Below, in pieces: positions 39,206 through 51,715 of a stretch of DNA of 55,267 bases. The DNA lies in contig NW_003143808.1 in the NCBI RefSeq assembly GCF_000003605.2, positions 12,471 through 67,737 of the forward strand, given 5' to 3'. How positions within the stretch are numbered: position 1 is the first letter of the stretch; every line of letters begins with the position of its first letter. This DNA is from Saccoglossus kowalevskii. Taxonomy: Eukaryota > Hemichordata > Enteropneusta > Harrimaniidae. The translations under genes were made by a program, and so were the position numbers. Under the pieces are notes generated by a model. That model saw only the letters and a program-made list of their open reading frames with translations. It searched no databases and was not told where the DNA came from.

Positions 39206-40189
39206 ACGGCATTTGAAGGCACCAACTTGTACTATGTATTTTATTTTATTTTCAATCTCAGGCTTGTGTTGATGCTGGTTTTCTGGAATTTGTTTTGACA
39301 CCGTTGACATTACAGTACAAATTCACATGACAATTGACCAAATAGAACTGTATATCGTTTAATGAGATGACAAGGTAAAACATCTACCATCATTTATTAG
39401 TGTACCTCATTAAGTGTCAACATGAATTCCAGTATGCCATACCTAAAACGTACAACTACATAGACAATGTGAAGAAAAATAATTAGGTACGATATGGATC
39501 ACGTAGACAGTTTTGATGCTAGAACTGATGGCTCCTCTCACAATTTTTTTTTAAATTTTTTCCCTATCACCTTGACGACGAATCACTTAATGTGGTCTAA
39601 TTAAGCAGTTTTATTTTCAGAAATTGTTTGTGTGAATTAGTTTAAATAAGTATGAGTACCAGATACAAACGGTAAGGTAATAAAGCTATGTCAACAGAAT
39701 GTCAACAAGTAATACTATAAAAATTATATCAGTTTGATTATTGACGATGAGATGATACAGTAACTATTTATGTGTCAGTGATTCACACTTGTATACAAAC
39801 ATATTGTCAATGTATAATCTCTCTCTGTTCCTATAATATGAATAAATTACGGTGTAGCTTGTTTCGACGGGTAGCAGTTTTCAATGGGGTCGTGGTTATG
39901 GCACATACTAGTGATACAATTGTACACGAGCTCACTCACTGACTTCCCTTTTCCATGACAAGTGACAAAATATACCTCGTTATATGAAATTACTTCACTT
40001 TTTTCCAATCAGACTAGAGTAATGTCACGTCGCCGATCAGCCAAGTATATTACTACTGTCAATATTCAAAGTAATACTGCTCGTCCCTATGTAATCAACG
40101 AGCATGTCCCACACTATCACATAATGAAATACTTGGATATAATGTAGATTGGCTAATCGACAAGGAGCCACGTCTTTCTCGTAGCCTTG
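39206..40189. other. Downstream of GPCR; candidate poly(A) signals at 39679 and 39841
   Basis: Two AATAAA hexamers (39679-39684 and 39841-39846) could end a GPCR transcript. Nothing else is recognised. Confidence 0.4.
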
Positions 40190-40309
40190 ATTGAGCAAGT
40201 ATGTGCCATACGGGATTAACCATACCTGTTATATGCCTAGATATGCCTAGATTGAGCAAGTATGTGCCATACGGGATTAGCCATACCTGTTATATGCCCA
40301 GATTGATAC
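40190..40309. repeat. 61-bp tandem duplication
   Basis: Two nearly identical copies lie head to tail: each begins attgagcaagtatgtgcc, continues atacgggatta(a/g)ccatacctg and ends ttatatgcc(t/c)agat. The second starts at about 40251. Two base differences are seen in the shared part. Confidence 0.9.
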
Positions 40310-40959
40310 CCGAGTAATTGCTATAGTTGCGTAAATATAACATCGCATAGTATGAACAATCCGAGATTGGTAGTACAAAACAACCTGAACACACATACCC
40401 CCTCTTTTCGACAGCGATAAACAAAAACTTATAATTGCAAAATATTATCGATATTTCTATCACTTAGTATTCATTGATCTAATTTAGAATTAACATATTA
40501 AAAGTAACACAAACTTAATTTATATAGCGGCTGACTGTATATATGTATTATAATGCAAAACACGTCAAAATTATGAGTAATTTTTAAAAGTGGCTCATAA
40601 AAAATAACTGAAACCACTTGAGGGGTTACATACTGTAAAATATATAACTGGTGTTACCCTACATCAAACAAATGTAGAACCCCCTGGGTAGAACCATTGC
40701 TTGGTGTTATGCATAGTGTTTTACTACCGGCTTAACTTGGGGTCGAAGGTTTTTTTGTTATGTTTTATTAAATAGCTGTAGAACTTTACATAGCGGGCCA
40801 ACTATTTTTAAGTTGCAGAGCGATGTGTTGTCAAGTAGCGGAACTATTTTCAAGTAGCGTATCGATTGTATATATGAGCAACCGTACATCACTTCTTAAA
40901 TTAATTAAAATGCCACAACACATGCATATCGATGTCGATAAACGGTCAAAATATGGTAA

Positions 40960-41270
40960 TACGAATGTGTTTGTGAATATTTCACCACTGACACAATCTA
41001 TTGTCAAGCAATCTCATGCGAACGTACAGTATAATCAATATAAATTAGTCATTATAAAATACACAGATTTTATGTACATATATGTCATAAGAATTAGATG
41101 TATATTTTTATGATCAATTTCTTTAGAGATAGCATTCAACACATGAATCATTGAACCGTTTGGAATATGATCCGTGTCTTTAATCTTCTAAATGGTTTTC
41201 TCATTAAATTATAGGAGCACTGAGCTTATTATAATTACGGCCTGTTTTTTTTTCAAAGATAAATAATAAC
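40960..41270 (+). repeat. Dispersed repeat copy related to 50130-50440
   Basis: Many words occur in the same order in both places: attgtcaagca, atgcgaacgtacagta, ttagatgtat, tttagaga, attgaaccg, aatatgatccgtgt, tttaatctt, aatggttttctcattaaat. The copies are diverged and in the same orientation, about 9 kb apart. Confidence 0.75.
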
Positions 41271-41579
41271 ATTAAATTGCTAGTTATACATCATCAATCA
41301 TCATAAATTAATCAACAAAATTATCAAAGGTGTATGTGTAACTTTGTAGTAAAAATATGTAACAGCGTGTGTATCTTCTGCTGCACTTTTAGTTGCGCAC
41401 TAAATGGAATATTTTCTGTTTGTGTTAAAGACATTGAAAAGCAAACATTTACTGATTTTACCATCGATTTTTTTTCTCACATTCATAGTTGTATTAACAT
41501 AATAGCATCCGGCTCTGCTTGAGCCTAAACGACTTTAACAAACTTTGCCTAGCACCACAAATTGTGCGCTCACCGTCTG

Positions 41580-42060
41580 CGTAACATACACAAATGATGT
41601 AACAAATATAATAAATATAGTAAAATGTAAAAGCAACCACATATGTCATGACGCCTTAACCACAATGCCTAATACCAATCATAAGTGTAATAACTTTAAT
41701 TAAGCACGAACGTAACATCCCAACCACAAATATAATAAATTTGACCAATCATTAATGTAATAACCCTTAACCACAAATGTATTAACATATTGATTTTCGA
41801 CAGTGTCTGTATATGAAGGTAAAAAGGCGCTTAAACGTTGAGGTGATCGATGTGAAAAACTGTAGATGTTCATACATTTTAAAATTTAGTTTTTATGCCA
41901 CTTGTATAATTATGTATCATAGACATGTGGTTGTATCAACCCTATATGTAATCTGTAATCAGCCATATTTGTAATAGAAAACGATTAACATTATTTATAA
42001 TACCAACCTTATTTTAATAACCACCAAGCATATTTGTAATAGCAACTCAAGTGTTATGCC
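41580..42060. repeat. Degenerate short-unit array (cca..cata.gtaata)
   Basis: Words of the type ccaatcataagtgtaataac, aaccacaaatataataaa, accacaaatgtattaac and gccatatttgtaatag recur irregularly with spacings of about 20-45 bp. A line near 41905-41960 (gtataattatgtatcatagacatgtggttgtat) also resembles 49538-49572. Confidence 0.4.
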
Positions 42061-42773
42061 CCGACATCATCCACACAAACAAATTAGCAACATTAGTTCG
42101 TTTTGGGATTACAGCCGAAACCATCTTACAGGAGAAACATCAAAACCATAAGAATAATCAGAACAAAAACAAGAGGCTTGTGGGCGGCACAAGCATTTAT
42201 GTTAGTGGTAGTGGTAGCCAAAGCCTAACAACAATCATAGATCGTAGATATTCAATAATCGCAATTTTAATATACGATGGACGAGGCAGACATTATATAT
42301 TTAAATAAACGTGCCTAAGAATATCAGTTACTGGTTAGTAATTTAGCTCAATAATTTGAATTGAACGATTGATTTGGAATATATATATGTATTATAATTT
42401 ACGAATAAGGTTGGTACTCAAAAAGTAGCCTTCTCCCCTCCCACTATAATTGGTTGGGTCCAATACGATATTCCAATAAGACATTCAATTTTTCATAGCG
42501 AGCTTGTAAATTTACGCACCAAATTTGATACAGGGTCAAGTGATTGCAAATAAAAATCTTGCGTTCACGTATCAGGTCATTGAGTGCGTTCATATGGTGC
42601 TGTGATCTGCAGTGTTACCTTCTAAAATGGAATTTTATTGCATGTTTGGGGATGGGGTGGTTACACTTCTGGATAAAAAAAAATGCCCCATGATATTTTG
42701 TCTTGGTCGACCGGCTGAAAATGTTATCTTCGATCCGAGTTTGTATTCTAAATAGACCTTATATCACACTTTA
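42061..42773. other. No gene seen
   Basis: Spacer before the large minisatellite. The open frame at 42051-42308 resembles no family. Confidence 0.4.
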
Positions 42774-45700
42774 TCCTAGTTAGTTTCTATATAGAAATGA
42801 AGGACAGCTATGTCCTTAGGTCTGTTCTAAAGTACAGTTTGTTCATATAGGACAGTTCTAAAAGACACATATTTCAAATAGGACTGTTCTAAAGGACACC
42901 TAGGACTTTGATAAACGATAGCTAGTTCCTATAGCACTGTTCTAAATTACAAATAGTTCCTATATGACTGTAGTAGAGGTCAGCTAGATCATATATAACT
43001 GTACTAAAGGACAGCTAATTCCTATAGGACTGTACTAAGCCGTTACTAAAGTACAGCAGGTTCCTATAGAATTGTACAAAAGGACAGAAAGTTCCTATAG
43101 AACTGTATTAAAGAAGAGCTAGTTTCTATCAGACTGTTCTAAATGACAGCTAGTTTATATAGGACAGTTCTAAATGACAGCACATCCCCCAAAACTGTTC
43201 AAAAGGACAGCTAGCTTATATAGGACTGATCTAAAGGACATCTAGTTCATATAGCACTGTACTAAAGGACAGCTAGTCCCTATATGACTGTACTAAAGGA
43301 CAGCTAGTCCCTATATGACTGTACTAAAGGACAGCTAGTCCATATATGACTGTACTAAAGGACAGCTAGTCCCTATATGACTGTACTAAAGGACAGCTGG
43401 TCCCTATATGACTGTACTAAAGGACAGCTAGTCCCTATATCACTGTACTAAAGGACAGCTTGTCCCTATATGACTGTACTAAAGGACAGCTAGTTCATAT
43501 ATGACTGTACTAAAGGACAGCTAGTCTCTATATGACTGTACTAAAGGACAGCTAGTTCCTATATGACTGTACTAAAGGACAGCTAGTCCCTATATGACTG
43601 TACTAAAGGACAGCTAGTTCCTATATGACTGTACTAAAGGACAGCTAGTCCCTATATGACTGTACTAAAGGACATCTAGTTCCTATATGACTGTTGTAAA
43701 AGAGAGCTAGTTCCTATTGGGATGTACAAAGTATAGTTAGTTCCTATAGAGCTATACAAAAAAGTAACTAGTTCCTATAGAACTATACTGAAGCAGATCT
43801 AGTTCCTAAAATACTGTTCTAAAGACAGCTAGCTCCTACTCCATAGGACAGCTAGTTCATATAGAACTGGACAAAAGAACCGCTAGTTGATGTAGGACTG
43901 TATTAAAAAACAGTTAGGTTGTATAGGAATATTCTAAAGGACAGCTAGTTCCTACAGGACAGTTCTAAATGATAGTCAATCCCAATAAACTGTTCTGAAA
44001 GACAGCTAGAATATATAGGACTGTACTAAATGACGGCTAGTGTTGTATTACTGTACTATAGGTCACATAGTTCCTATATGACGGCTCTGAAGGGCAGCAA
44101 GTTCATATAGGACTGTTATGAAGGGCAGCTAGTTCATATATAACTGTTCTAAAGAACACATAGTTGTTTTAGAACTGTACAAACGGAGAGCACGTTCCTG
44201 AAGGGGTTTCTCAAGGACAGCTATTCCCTATTGGATTTATCTAAGAGAGAGTAAGTTCCTGTGGGAGAGTTCAAAATGACAGCTAGTCGCAACAAATATT
44301 CTAAAGGGCAGCAGCTAGCTTCTATAGAACTGATCTAAAAGTCAGTTACTTCTTATATGATTGTATTTCGTGTATAACTGTTCTTTGGGACATCTAGATT
44401 ATATAGAAATGTAACAAAGAACAGATAGTCCCATAGAACTGTACTAAAGGATAGCTCGTTCCTAAAGGACTGGACTAAAGGACAGATAGTCTAATAGTAC
44501 TGTACTAAACGACAGTAAGTTCATATATGTCTGTTTTAAGAAAAGGTTAGTTCCTATAAAACTGTTCCTAAAAACAGCTAGTTGCTATAGGACAGTACAC
44601 ATGGACAGCTTTTTTCATATAGAAAGTCAGCTAGTCATATAGGACTGTGCTAAATGACAGCTAGTTTCTATATGACTGTTCCAAAAGACTGCTACTCCCT
44701 AACGGACTGTACCAAATGACAGCTACTTCCTACAGGACAGTCCTTAATTCCAATAAAACCGTTCTAAAAACGGCTAGCTTCTATAGGACTGTCGTAAATG
44801 ACATTCAGTTGATACTAGTTCCTATAGGACGGCAGTAGAGGTCAACTAGCGCCTATAGAACTACTCTAAAGAACAGCTGGTTCATATAGGACAGTTCTAA
44901 ATGACAGTTAATCACAAGGAAATTGTTTTAAAGGAAAGCTAGTTTCTATAACACTGTCCTAAAGGACGTTTAGTTTATATAGAAGCGTCCTAAATGACAT
45001 CTACGTCCTATAGGACTAGACTAAAGGACATCTAGTTAATATACCACTGTAGTAAATGACAGCTTGTTCCAATAGGTCTGTTCTAAAAGGCAGATAGTTC
45101 CTATAGAAATGTACTAAAGTGCAGCTAGTTTCAATAGAACTGTTACAAAGGACAGCTAGTTAATTTAGGACTGTTCTAAAGGACAGTTAGTTTCTATAGG
45201 ACTGTTCTAAAACAGCTATTTCCTATATGACTTACAAACGAAAAGGTTATTCCTATATGACTATTCTAAAGAACAGCTAGTTCCATGAGGACTGTTCCAA
45301 AGGACAGGTAGTTCCTATAGGACTGTAGTAGGGGTCAGATAGTTCCTATAGAACTGTAATAAAGAACAACTAGTTACTATAAGACTATACCAAAGAAAAT
45401 ATAGTTGCTATAGGGCTTTACTAAAGGAAAACTAGTACATATAGGACTGTACTAAAGAACAGTTAGTTTCTATAGGACTGTTCTAATGGGATTCTAGTTC
45501 ATATAGGACAATGCCAAATGACAGCTATAGAACTGCACTAAAGGACAGCTAGTTGTTATATGTGTGTATGAAAGGACAGCTAGTTTATGTGGAACTGTTC
45601 TAAACGACATATAAATCCCATAGAACTGTACTAACGGACTGATAGTATCATAGGACTGTAGTAGAGGTCAGCTAGTTCCAATATGACTGTACTAATGGTC

Positions 45701-46291
45701 GCATAGTTCATGTCGGACTGCTCCGAAAAACAGCAAGTTGTGTAGGACTGTTCTAAAAGACAATTAGTTCCTTGGGGACTTTTCTTAAGGAATGTTAGTT
45801 CCTATAGAACTGTATTAATGGACGGCTAGTTCCCATAGGACTGTTCTAAATGACAGCAAGTTACCATAGGAATGTAGTAGAGGACAAATAGTTCCCATTG
45901 AACTATTCTAAAGAACAGCTAGTTCCTATAAGACTAATGTAGTTCCTATAGGGCTTTACTAAAAGTATACTAGTATATACAGGACTGTACTAAAGAACAG
46001 CTAGTTTTTATAGGAATGTACTAGAAGACAGGCGGTTCCTATATGACTGTACTAAAGGTCAGCTAGTTCCATAGGACTGTTCTTAAGGACAGATACTTCT
46101 TATAGTGCTGCTCTAAAAAACAGCTAGTTTCTGTAGGACTATACTAAAGGACAGAAAGTTTTTATATAACTGTTCAAAAGGAAAGCTAGTTGCTATAGGA
46201 CTGTACTAAAGGACATATATTTCCTATAGGATTGTTCTAAAGACAGCTAGGTCATATAGGACTGTACTAAAGGACAGGTAGTTCCCATAGA
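42774..46291. repeat. 3.5-kb minisatellite, 31-bp unit, roughly 110 copies
   Basis: A 31-bp unit (ctatatgactgtactaaag + gacagctagtcc) repeats throughout. The middle part, about 43245-43690, is nearly homogeneous with an exact 31-bp step (for example gtactaaagg at 43321 and 43352). Units on both sides are diverged and carry another variant (tataggactgttctaaagg). The unit contains CTGT and ACAG on either side of a short spacer, giving hairpin potential. It is non-coding: the period is not a multiple of 3 and stops occur. Confidence 0.97.
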
Positions 46292-47980
46292 ATACTTCCC
46301 GTGTTGGTTTGTTATGCTCAGTTGCAGCTAAATCATTGATTTGTAATCAATTCGTAGGATTAGGTAAGGGATATCTTCTCGAACTTTATAACCGATTTAT
46401 CCCAGAATTGTGTAGCACCTACAATCGACGAGTGAATGAGTTATATGAATACAACTTTTAAAGTCTTACTAGTTTTATTTTGTTATTATAGTGCTAAACT
46501 GAATACAACACTGTCATCTAAATTGTTGTAATGCGAAAGTTTGAAATAAATCTTTGGTAATTTCGAGTTTACAGAATGCTGTAATGTGTTTTCAACTCCC
46601 ATAAATTACCACCCGGCCTACGCACGGTACACACTATCCGGTAAATCCCTAAAACAATTGCTCAACAACAAATACAAAAACAACGTCTAATTTTATTCGA
46701 AAACGAAGAAATTGCTCTGCGCAATAATATCCGATTTTTTTTCTGAACTCGACGTATCGTATCGTCGTAGTACGACGACGCTATCGTGGAGGTGAAATCA
46801 CCGATGGAGCTGGATGCTGGATACGTCCACGGTGAAGGAACCGCCGTAAATCTTTTTCACATTGTTTTTTTGTGTTTCATTATTTTATAAATATTTATAT
46901 TTATTTTATAAATATTTCATTACCTTATAAAACCAAATGTTACTGTGCCTCAAAACCTACCCAATTTTGCATTTTGGACATACCGCCATTGCAAGTCACC
47001 ACTGAACATAATTCCGGCTATGACGTTTACCGTGTCATATCGGCAGTGATATACCATGTTGAACGTCACGTAATGGAATTATTTTATTATATTATTTTTG
47101 CTAAGATATTTCAAATATAGGTTATATTATAATGTGCCTGAACAAAATAATTTCGTTATTGCCCGTAGATTGCAGTATATTCAGCGATATATATTACAAA
47201 GATATAATGTATGTCTTCGCTTGTAGAAACTCTTAAGAAATTCACCCTGTCTTTTGCAATATCATTCCTTTAAGGAATTATGAAATTAACGTTCTGCATA
47301 ACAAACTGACGACAATTATATACATAATATAATGCATCGTTAAGGTTACTATAAATATCTATAGTTGTAAATCATCAATAAATGACGAAGATCAACATTT
47401 GAAATGGGCGACATTTAACTGATGCGTGATTATTTTTATTCTTATAATTATTTTACGAACAGGAAAAGGTCATTAGTTAATTCAATTAATTAATTAAAGT
47501 GACAGACAAAAATAGGTTTAATGTTTGTTTAATATTTTCATAAGACTTGTTTGTCCATCTTTTAGATTTAAATTCTGTGGTATGTATACCATATCAACCA
47601 AGAATGGCTTGAAGTTGTGCATTTTATTCCATTTTATAGGAATTATGGATTTAAACAACATATCCTCCATAATATATTAAGAATGTCGGGATATTTTATC
47701 TACCTTACAGTGCGGTTAAATAGTAGTGTGATTAACATTAAGCTGCTGCAAAGCAGTGTAGCGGCAACTGACTGGAACCAGTTTTCAGTGCAAAACAATT
47801 TGTAGAAGGAATATGTTTATCCAGTTACAGATCCGAGCCTAATATGATTATGGATATGTTTTCACGACTCACTCGGTTTGTTATCGTGTTACTATCGTGT
47901 TACGAGGCATGGCAACATGAAGCGTATAATAAAGACAAAACAAGCAATCGTAGATAGAAAGTTTCAAACCGCGCAGCCCG
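46292..47980. other. No gene seen; odd palindrome at 46762-46778
   Basis: Spacer with a GC-richer patch near 46745-46850 that holds TCGTCGTA-G-TACGACGA, a perfect 8-bp inverted repeat around one base. The frames at 46872-47120 and 47617-47805 show no family motif. Confidence 0.4.
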
Positions 47981-49285
47981 GTCTTGCATATTGCAGGAAA
48001 TCCAGAGTGGACGGTTTGCGACCCAATGTCGGATTCTGCCGTACGGACCGTCGCTAAGGATTCAGTACCAAAACACAAAAGGCGACGTAACATGTGGGCT
48101 CTGCGTATTTTTAATGAATGGGCGATGATACGAAATAACACCCGACTGGAATTAACGACTGATGAAAAGGTGAACATTTATGACTGTATCTAAGTAATGC
48201 TCGTCGTGAACTTGGCTTATTGGTTATAAGTAAATTTGTTCTAGAGGTGCGCAAAGTGGATGGAAATTGTTATTCCCCTATAAATGTTCTAAGTGATAAA
48301 GAATCCCAGGGTTTTCGTCAAGTGCTCGATTCAGAAATGAAAAGATTGTCCAGTTTGGGGTTGGGGTCAAAAACAAAACAAGCTGAGGTAATTACCAAAG
48401 ACCAAACACTTTGCCTTTAGAAGCGGAATAGAACATCAAGCTCTACGTTTTGACCCACCCCAAATCACTTTACACGAGTCACCAAGTGAAACGCCATATT
48501 TGAAGTATGTGTAAGACGTGTCGAAAAGCAACCAAAGTGGTCTAAAGCATCGCAGTGTAAGACGAAAGGAGGTAATACATTATGCAAAAGCTGAAAACCC
48601 CCAACAATGCCATATTAGAATGTACAAGCAGTAGACATCACTCTGCCCACCCGAGGAAAAACAAAAAGCAACCCCGGCGTAAATACAAAGAATCCGACAA
48701 GATATAGTTTACTAAGCAGCCGATGGGGCACAATTCTATTCAACTCGTGGTGCCAGATTTATTCTGATCTGCTGGAATCGTTAGAATCTTTACAAACCAT
48801 AGTCTACGTGCTACAGTTGGGCATGGTGTTGATGAGCAACTCATAATGGAACGAACAAGAAACCGCTCAGTAGAAGGTAACTGAACTACTTGAACATTAT
48901 TAATATATTGCTATCACTGTAAACTAACTTAACTACAGAAAGTAGCAAAGAACGTTTTTACTGGTGGATTATTCAAAGAATTTTAAATGAATGCATGATC
49001 ACATGAAAAACTTAATTAAATTTAAATTATCTTGACAAAATTGCTTTTTTAATCTACAGGTGTTTCCAGTTATAAACGCAGAACACAGAACCAGGAGAAG
49101 AAAGTAAGCAATATTTTGAATGGTACCTCAGCTGCTACAACCCCAAGCAAGTAAACGTCGACCTTGATGAATTCTCCGACACGTCATTTCTTTCGGATGT
49201 TGGAATCCATAAACAAAACACTCAAGACGCTGGGGCTAGAATTGTTTACAACAATTGCGTGTTTACTATTACCGGAAATATCTGA
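47981..49285 (+). pseudogene. Crypton-derived ZMYM/QRICH1-type (DUF3504) pseudogene with an intron
   Basis: The sequence carries, in order, pieces of the tyrosine-recombinase-derived domain shared by ZMYM2/QRICH1/KIAA1958-type proteins and Crypton elements: MWALRIFNEW (near 48091); KFVLEVRKVDGNCYSP (near 48231); FRQVLDSEMKRL (near 48315); LRFDPPQITLHES (near 48441); NQSGLKHRSV and VIHYAKAENPQQC (about 48527-48612); then TNHSLRATVGHGVDEQLIM with the H-x-x-R box (48792-48848). A GT-AG intron (48877-49059) separates this from SSYKRRTQNQEKK and the tail. A 2-base insertion near 48225, in-frame TAA and TAG stops, an internal deletion and a frame change near 49155 disable it. A spliced gene copy that decayed fits better than a retrocopy. 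The antisense frame at 47881-48177 is its shadow. Confidence 0.8.
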
Positions 49286-49331
49286 TCAATGATAGCTGTA
49301 TAATGTGTCAACATAATATTTGATTGAAAAC

Positions 49332-49337
49332 AATAAA
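49332..49337 (+). promoter_or_regulatory. Candidate poly(A) signal of the DUF3504 pseudogene
   Basis: AATAAA lies about 50 bp after the last open codon of the pseudogene frame. Confidence 0.45.
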
Positions 49338-49382
49338 TGTGCAACAAACGTTTAACATGTTTGTGTATTTTATTCGGAAGTA

Positions 49383-49429
49383 GGTCGTGATATCATCCCT
49401 CAGCTTTGACAAGGGATGATATCAAGACC
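49383..49429. repeat. Strong hairpin, 18-position stem
   Basis: GGTC-g-TGATATCATCCCT at 49383-49400 pairs with AGGGATGATATCA-a-GACC at 49412-49429 around an 11-base loop, with one mismatch. It lies just past the poly(A) signal of the DUF3504 pseudogene. Confidence 0.85.
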
Positions 49430-50032
49430 GTACCAACAGAGTGACATTTAGAGAGTATGACAGGTCTATAATATCGCCTATTCCCTTCAAATATCGCCTG
49501 AGTTGGAGGTTGTTATTCCAAAAAACAACTACGCTATTGTATAATTTTGTACCATAGACCTGTGGCTGTATCTTCCTTAAATATAATAATCAACCCTATC
49601 TGTAACAGTTGTAGAACATAGTCACATTAGAATATCTAGAATGTAAGGCAATGTCACCGGAATTCTCATTTTCAGAATATTTGGTTTTATGCTGTACTGT
49701 TCACAAATTGTATGCACAGCGTAAAAGAGGTGGCTGGAAATACGGGTTACACCTTTTATTACAATACATCAATCAGAATATAATGCTCCTTTGAAAGACT
49801 TTATATAGACTAAATGTTGTGTTGATGAGTCTGACTTGTTTCCTCGGGTCCAATCTCTTTGTTCTCATAAATTGTTTAAGAACTGTAAACGCCTTAAATG
49901 TAAATTTAGATTCAAATTTGTATATAGATCAAATGACCAAGTTTAACTGTTCTAGGAAGACAGTTGGAGTTTATACAATGGTCGATTTGACATGCTGGGT
50001 TTTTTGTGGGTTATATGATTGTTTGGTTTAGA

Positions 50033-50050
50033 ATCATGAATATTCATGAT
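50033..50050. repeat. 18-bp perfect palindrome
   Basis: ATCATGAATATTCATGAT reads the same on both strands. No function can be assigned. Confidence 0.9.
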
Positions 50051-50129
50051 ATGATATGATCAATATAATGCAGTAATGAATAATGTCAAAAAGGTCATTA
50101 GTCATATAGGTATAGTCGAAATAGATTAC

Positions 50130-50440
50130 ACAAGTGTGCTGAAATATTTTCATCACTCACACAATAATCTGTTGTCAAGCATTCCCATGCGAACGTACAG
50201 TAAATATTTGATTGTTATGTGTACATAAATATCATATGAGTTAGATGTATGTCATCTATGTTCAATCCATATCTTTAGAGAGAGCGTTTATCTCAAATAA
50301 TTGAACCGCCTGTAATATGATCCGTGTGTTTAATCTTCCTAATGGTTTTCTCATTAAATAATTATGAACACTGCACGTATTATGATTACGACAATATTAT
50401 AATTGAGGCCTGGTTTGGTTAAAGATAACAAATAATAAGA
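50130..50440 (+). repeat. Dispersed repeat copy related to 40960-41270
   Basis: Diverged partner of the copy at 40960-41270, in the same orientation. The best conserved part is aatatgatccgtgtgttta followed by atcttcctaatggttttc and tcattaaat. Confidence 0.75.
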
Positions 50441-50476
50441 TAGTGCATGTTAAACCTCGTCATTTTTTGTTTGTAG

Positions 50477-50624
50477 TTGTTTCCATCTCCATGGCTACCA
50501 AACAATTTGACATTTACACATGTATATCAGACAAATTTGGGCATTACCGTGTGTACTACTTTTTCTATGACTGGCAACAATCAGGATTCTTTCTATCATG
50601 AACTAATCAACAAACTTATGACAG
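50477..50624 (+). other. Possible isolated exon of an unknown gene
   Basis: A stop-free stretch of 148 bp is bounded by a pyrimidine-rich acceptor (ttttttgtttgtag) and a plausible donor (g/gtaaag). It would encode about 49 residues, including PSPWLPNNLTFTHVY and LGITVCTTFSMTGNN. I recognise no family. No partner exons are evident nearby, so this may be chance. Confidence 0.25.
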
Positions 50625-51715
50625 GTAAAGCAAATGTACATGTAATACAGACTAATACTTAAATTTAACCAATGAATGCATGCATCTTCCTCTGAGTTTT
50701 CTAAAATAGTTGTTTGATATAAACCAGAGTCCCTAGCAATGTTATACTATATGTTAAATTTGATGAACATGTTAAAGAATTGTTTGAGAATAAAAGGTAT
50801 TAGTTTATCTGAAATGTACTAAACTAAAAAGCGATAATTTAAACCCTGTACCTCACAGGTATGCCGCAATTTAACTTGGATATATTAATAATCAAATAGT
50901 ATCATTATAACTACGTAAACAATTATAAATTATTAAACGTTCTATGCATGACTGTAAGATTGAGCTTGTTTCAATTAAATGACAACTTTTACTTTTTGAA
51001 TCATAATTCACGTATGATACAATTGAAAACAGGGACAGGGATTACTTGATGCGTTCTCATTGGTTGATCTATGTCACGTGCAGTCCTGTTACACGAACAT
51101 TCAAACAAGATTGTATTTGATTGTATTTTTTTCATTTGTACGGTTCAACTAACTCACCATTAGGTTTTTACGTTAAATGATCATGGTTATTTTCATCTAG
51201 AAAATAACCTATGCTTTCACATACTCGTGAACATTTTACCCTTAACTGAAACTAGATTCACCTTCGATTCACTTGTCATATTGTCGATTTCTAACTGCCT
51301 AAACTAACATTTAGTATGACTGCATATCCAATATTATTTAAATTACAGGATTCAGTTGATGATAAACGCCTGTGTAATGGGTTTAACTATGCGTTGCTTA
51401 TTATTACCCACATCCTAGTGTTTGCTCCTTTTAAATAGACAATAATGAAATCCGAATAGCTCCATATTGAATGAAAAAATGTCGAAACAGGTTAACGAGA
51501 ATTGTATTCCGTATTTCTTGATTGGTTACGGGGGTCATGTTACGGATTACGGCATGATGACTATTTGTACATAGTAATTTGAACAACATTGTCTCCAATC
51601 ACAGTGAGACACAACTTTTTTGCTGTTTTAATTTTTTTTAGATTTATTTAAATAATTTCTTTATTCTGTAGTAGGGCTGTAACCTAAATTCATTTTTTTT
51701 TATTTCTCTATTGTA
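50625..51715. other. No gene seen
   Basis: AT-rich spacer between the possible exon and the 32-bp minisatellite. Confidence 0.45.

Noticed and set aside
42774-46291. Regular 31-bp repeats that might suggest a CRISPR array
   Set aside because: There are no unique spacers between repeats, the units are directly joined and the DNA is from an intron-bearing animal genome.
47881-48177. 98-codon minus-strand frame
   Set aside because: It is antisense to the DUF3504 pseudogene, whose plus-strand motifs are clear.
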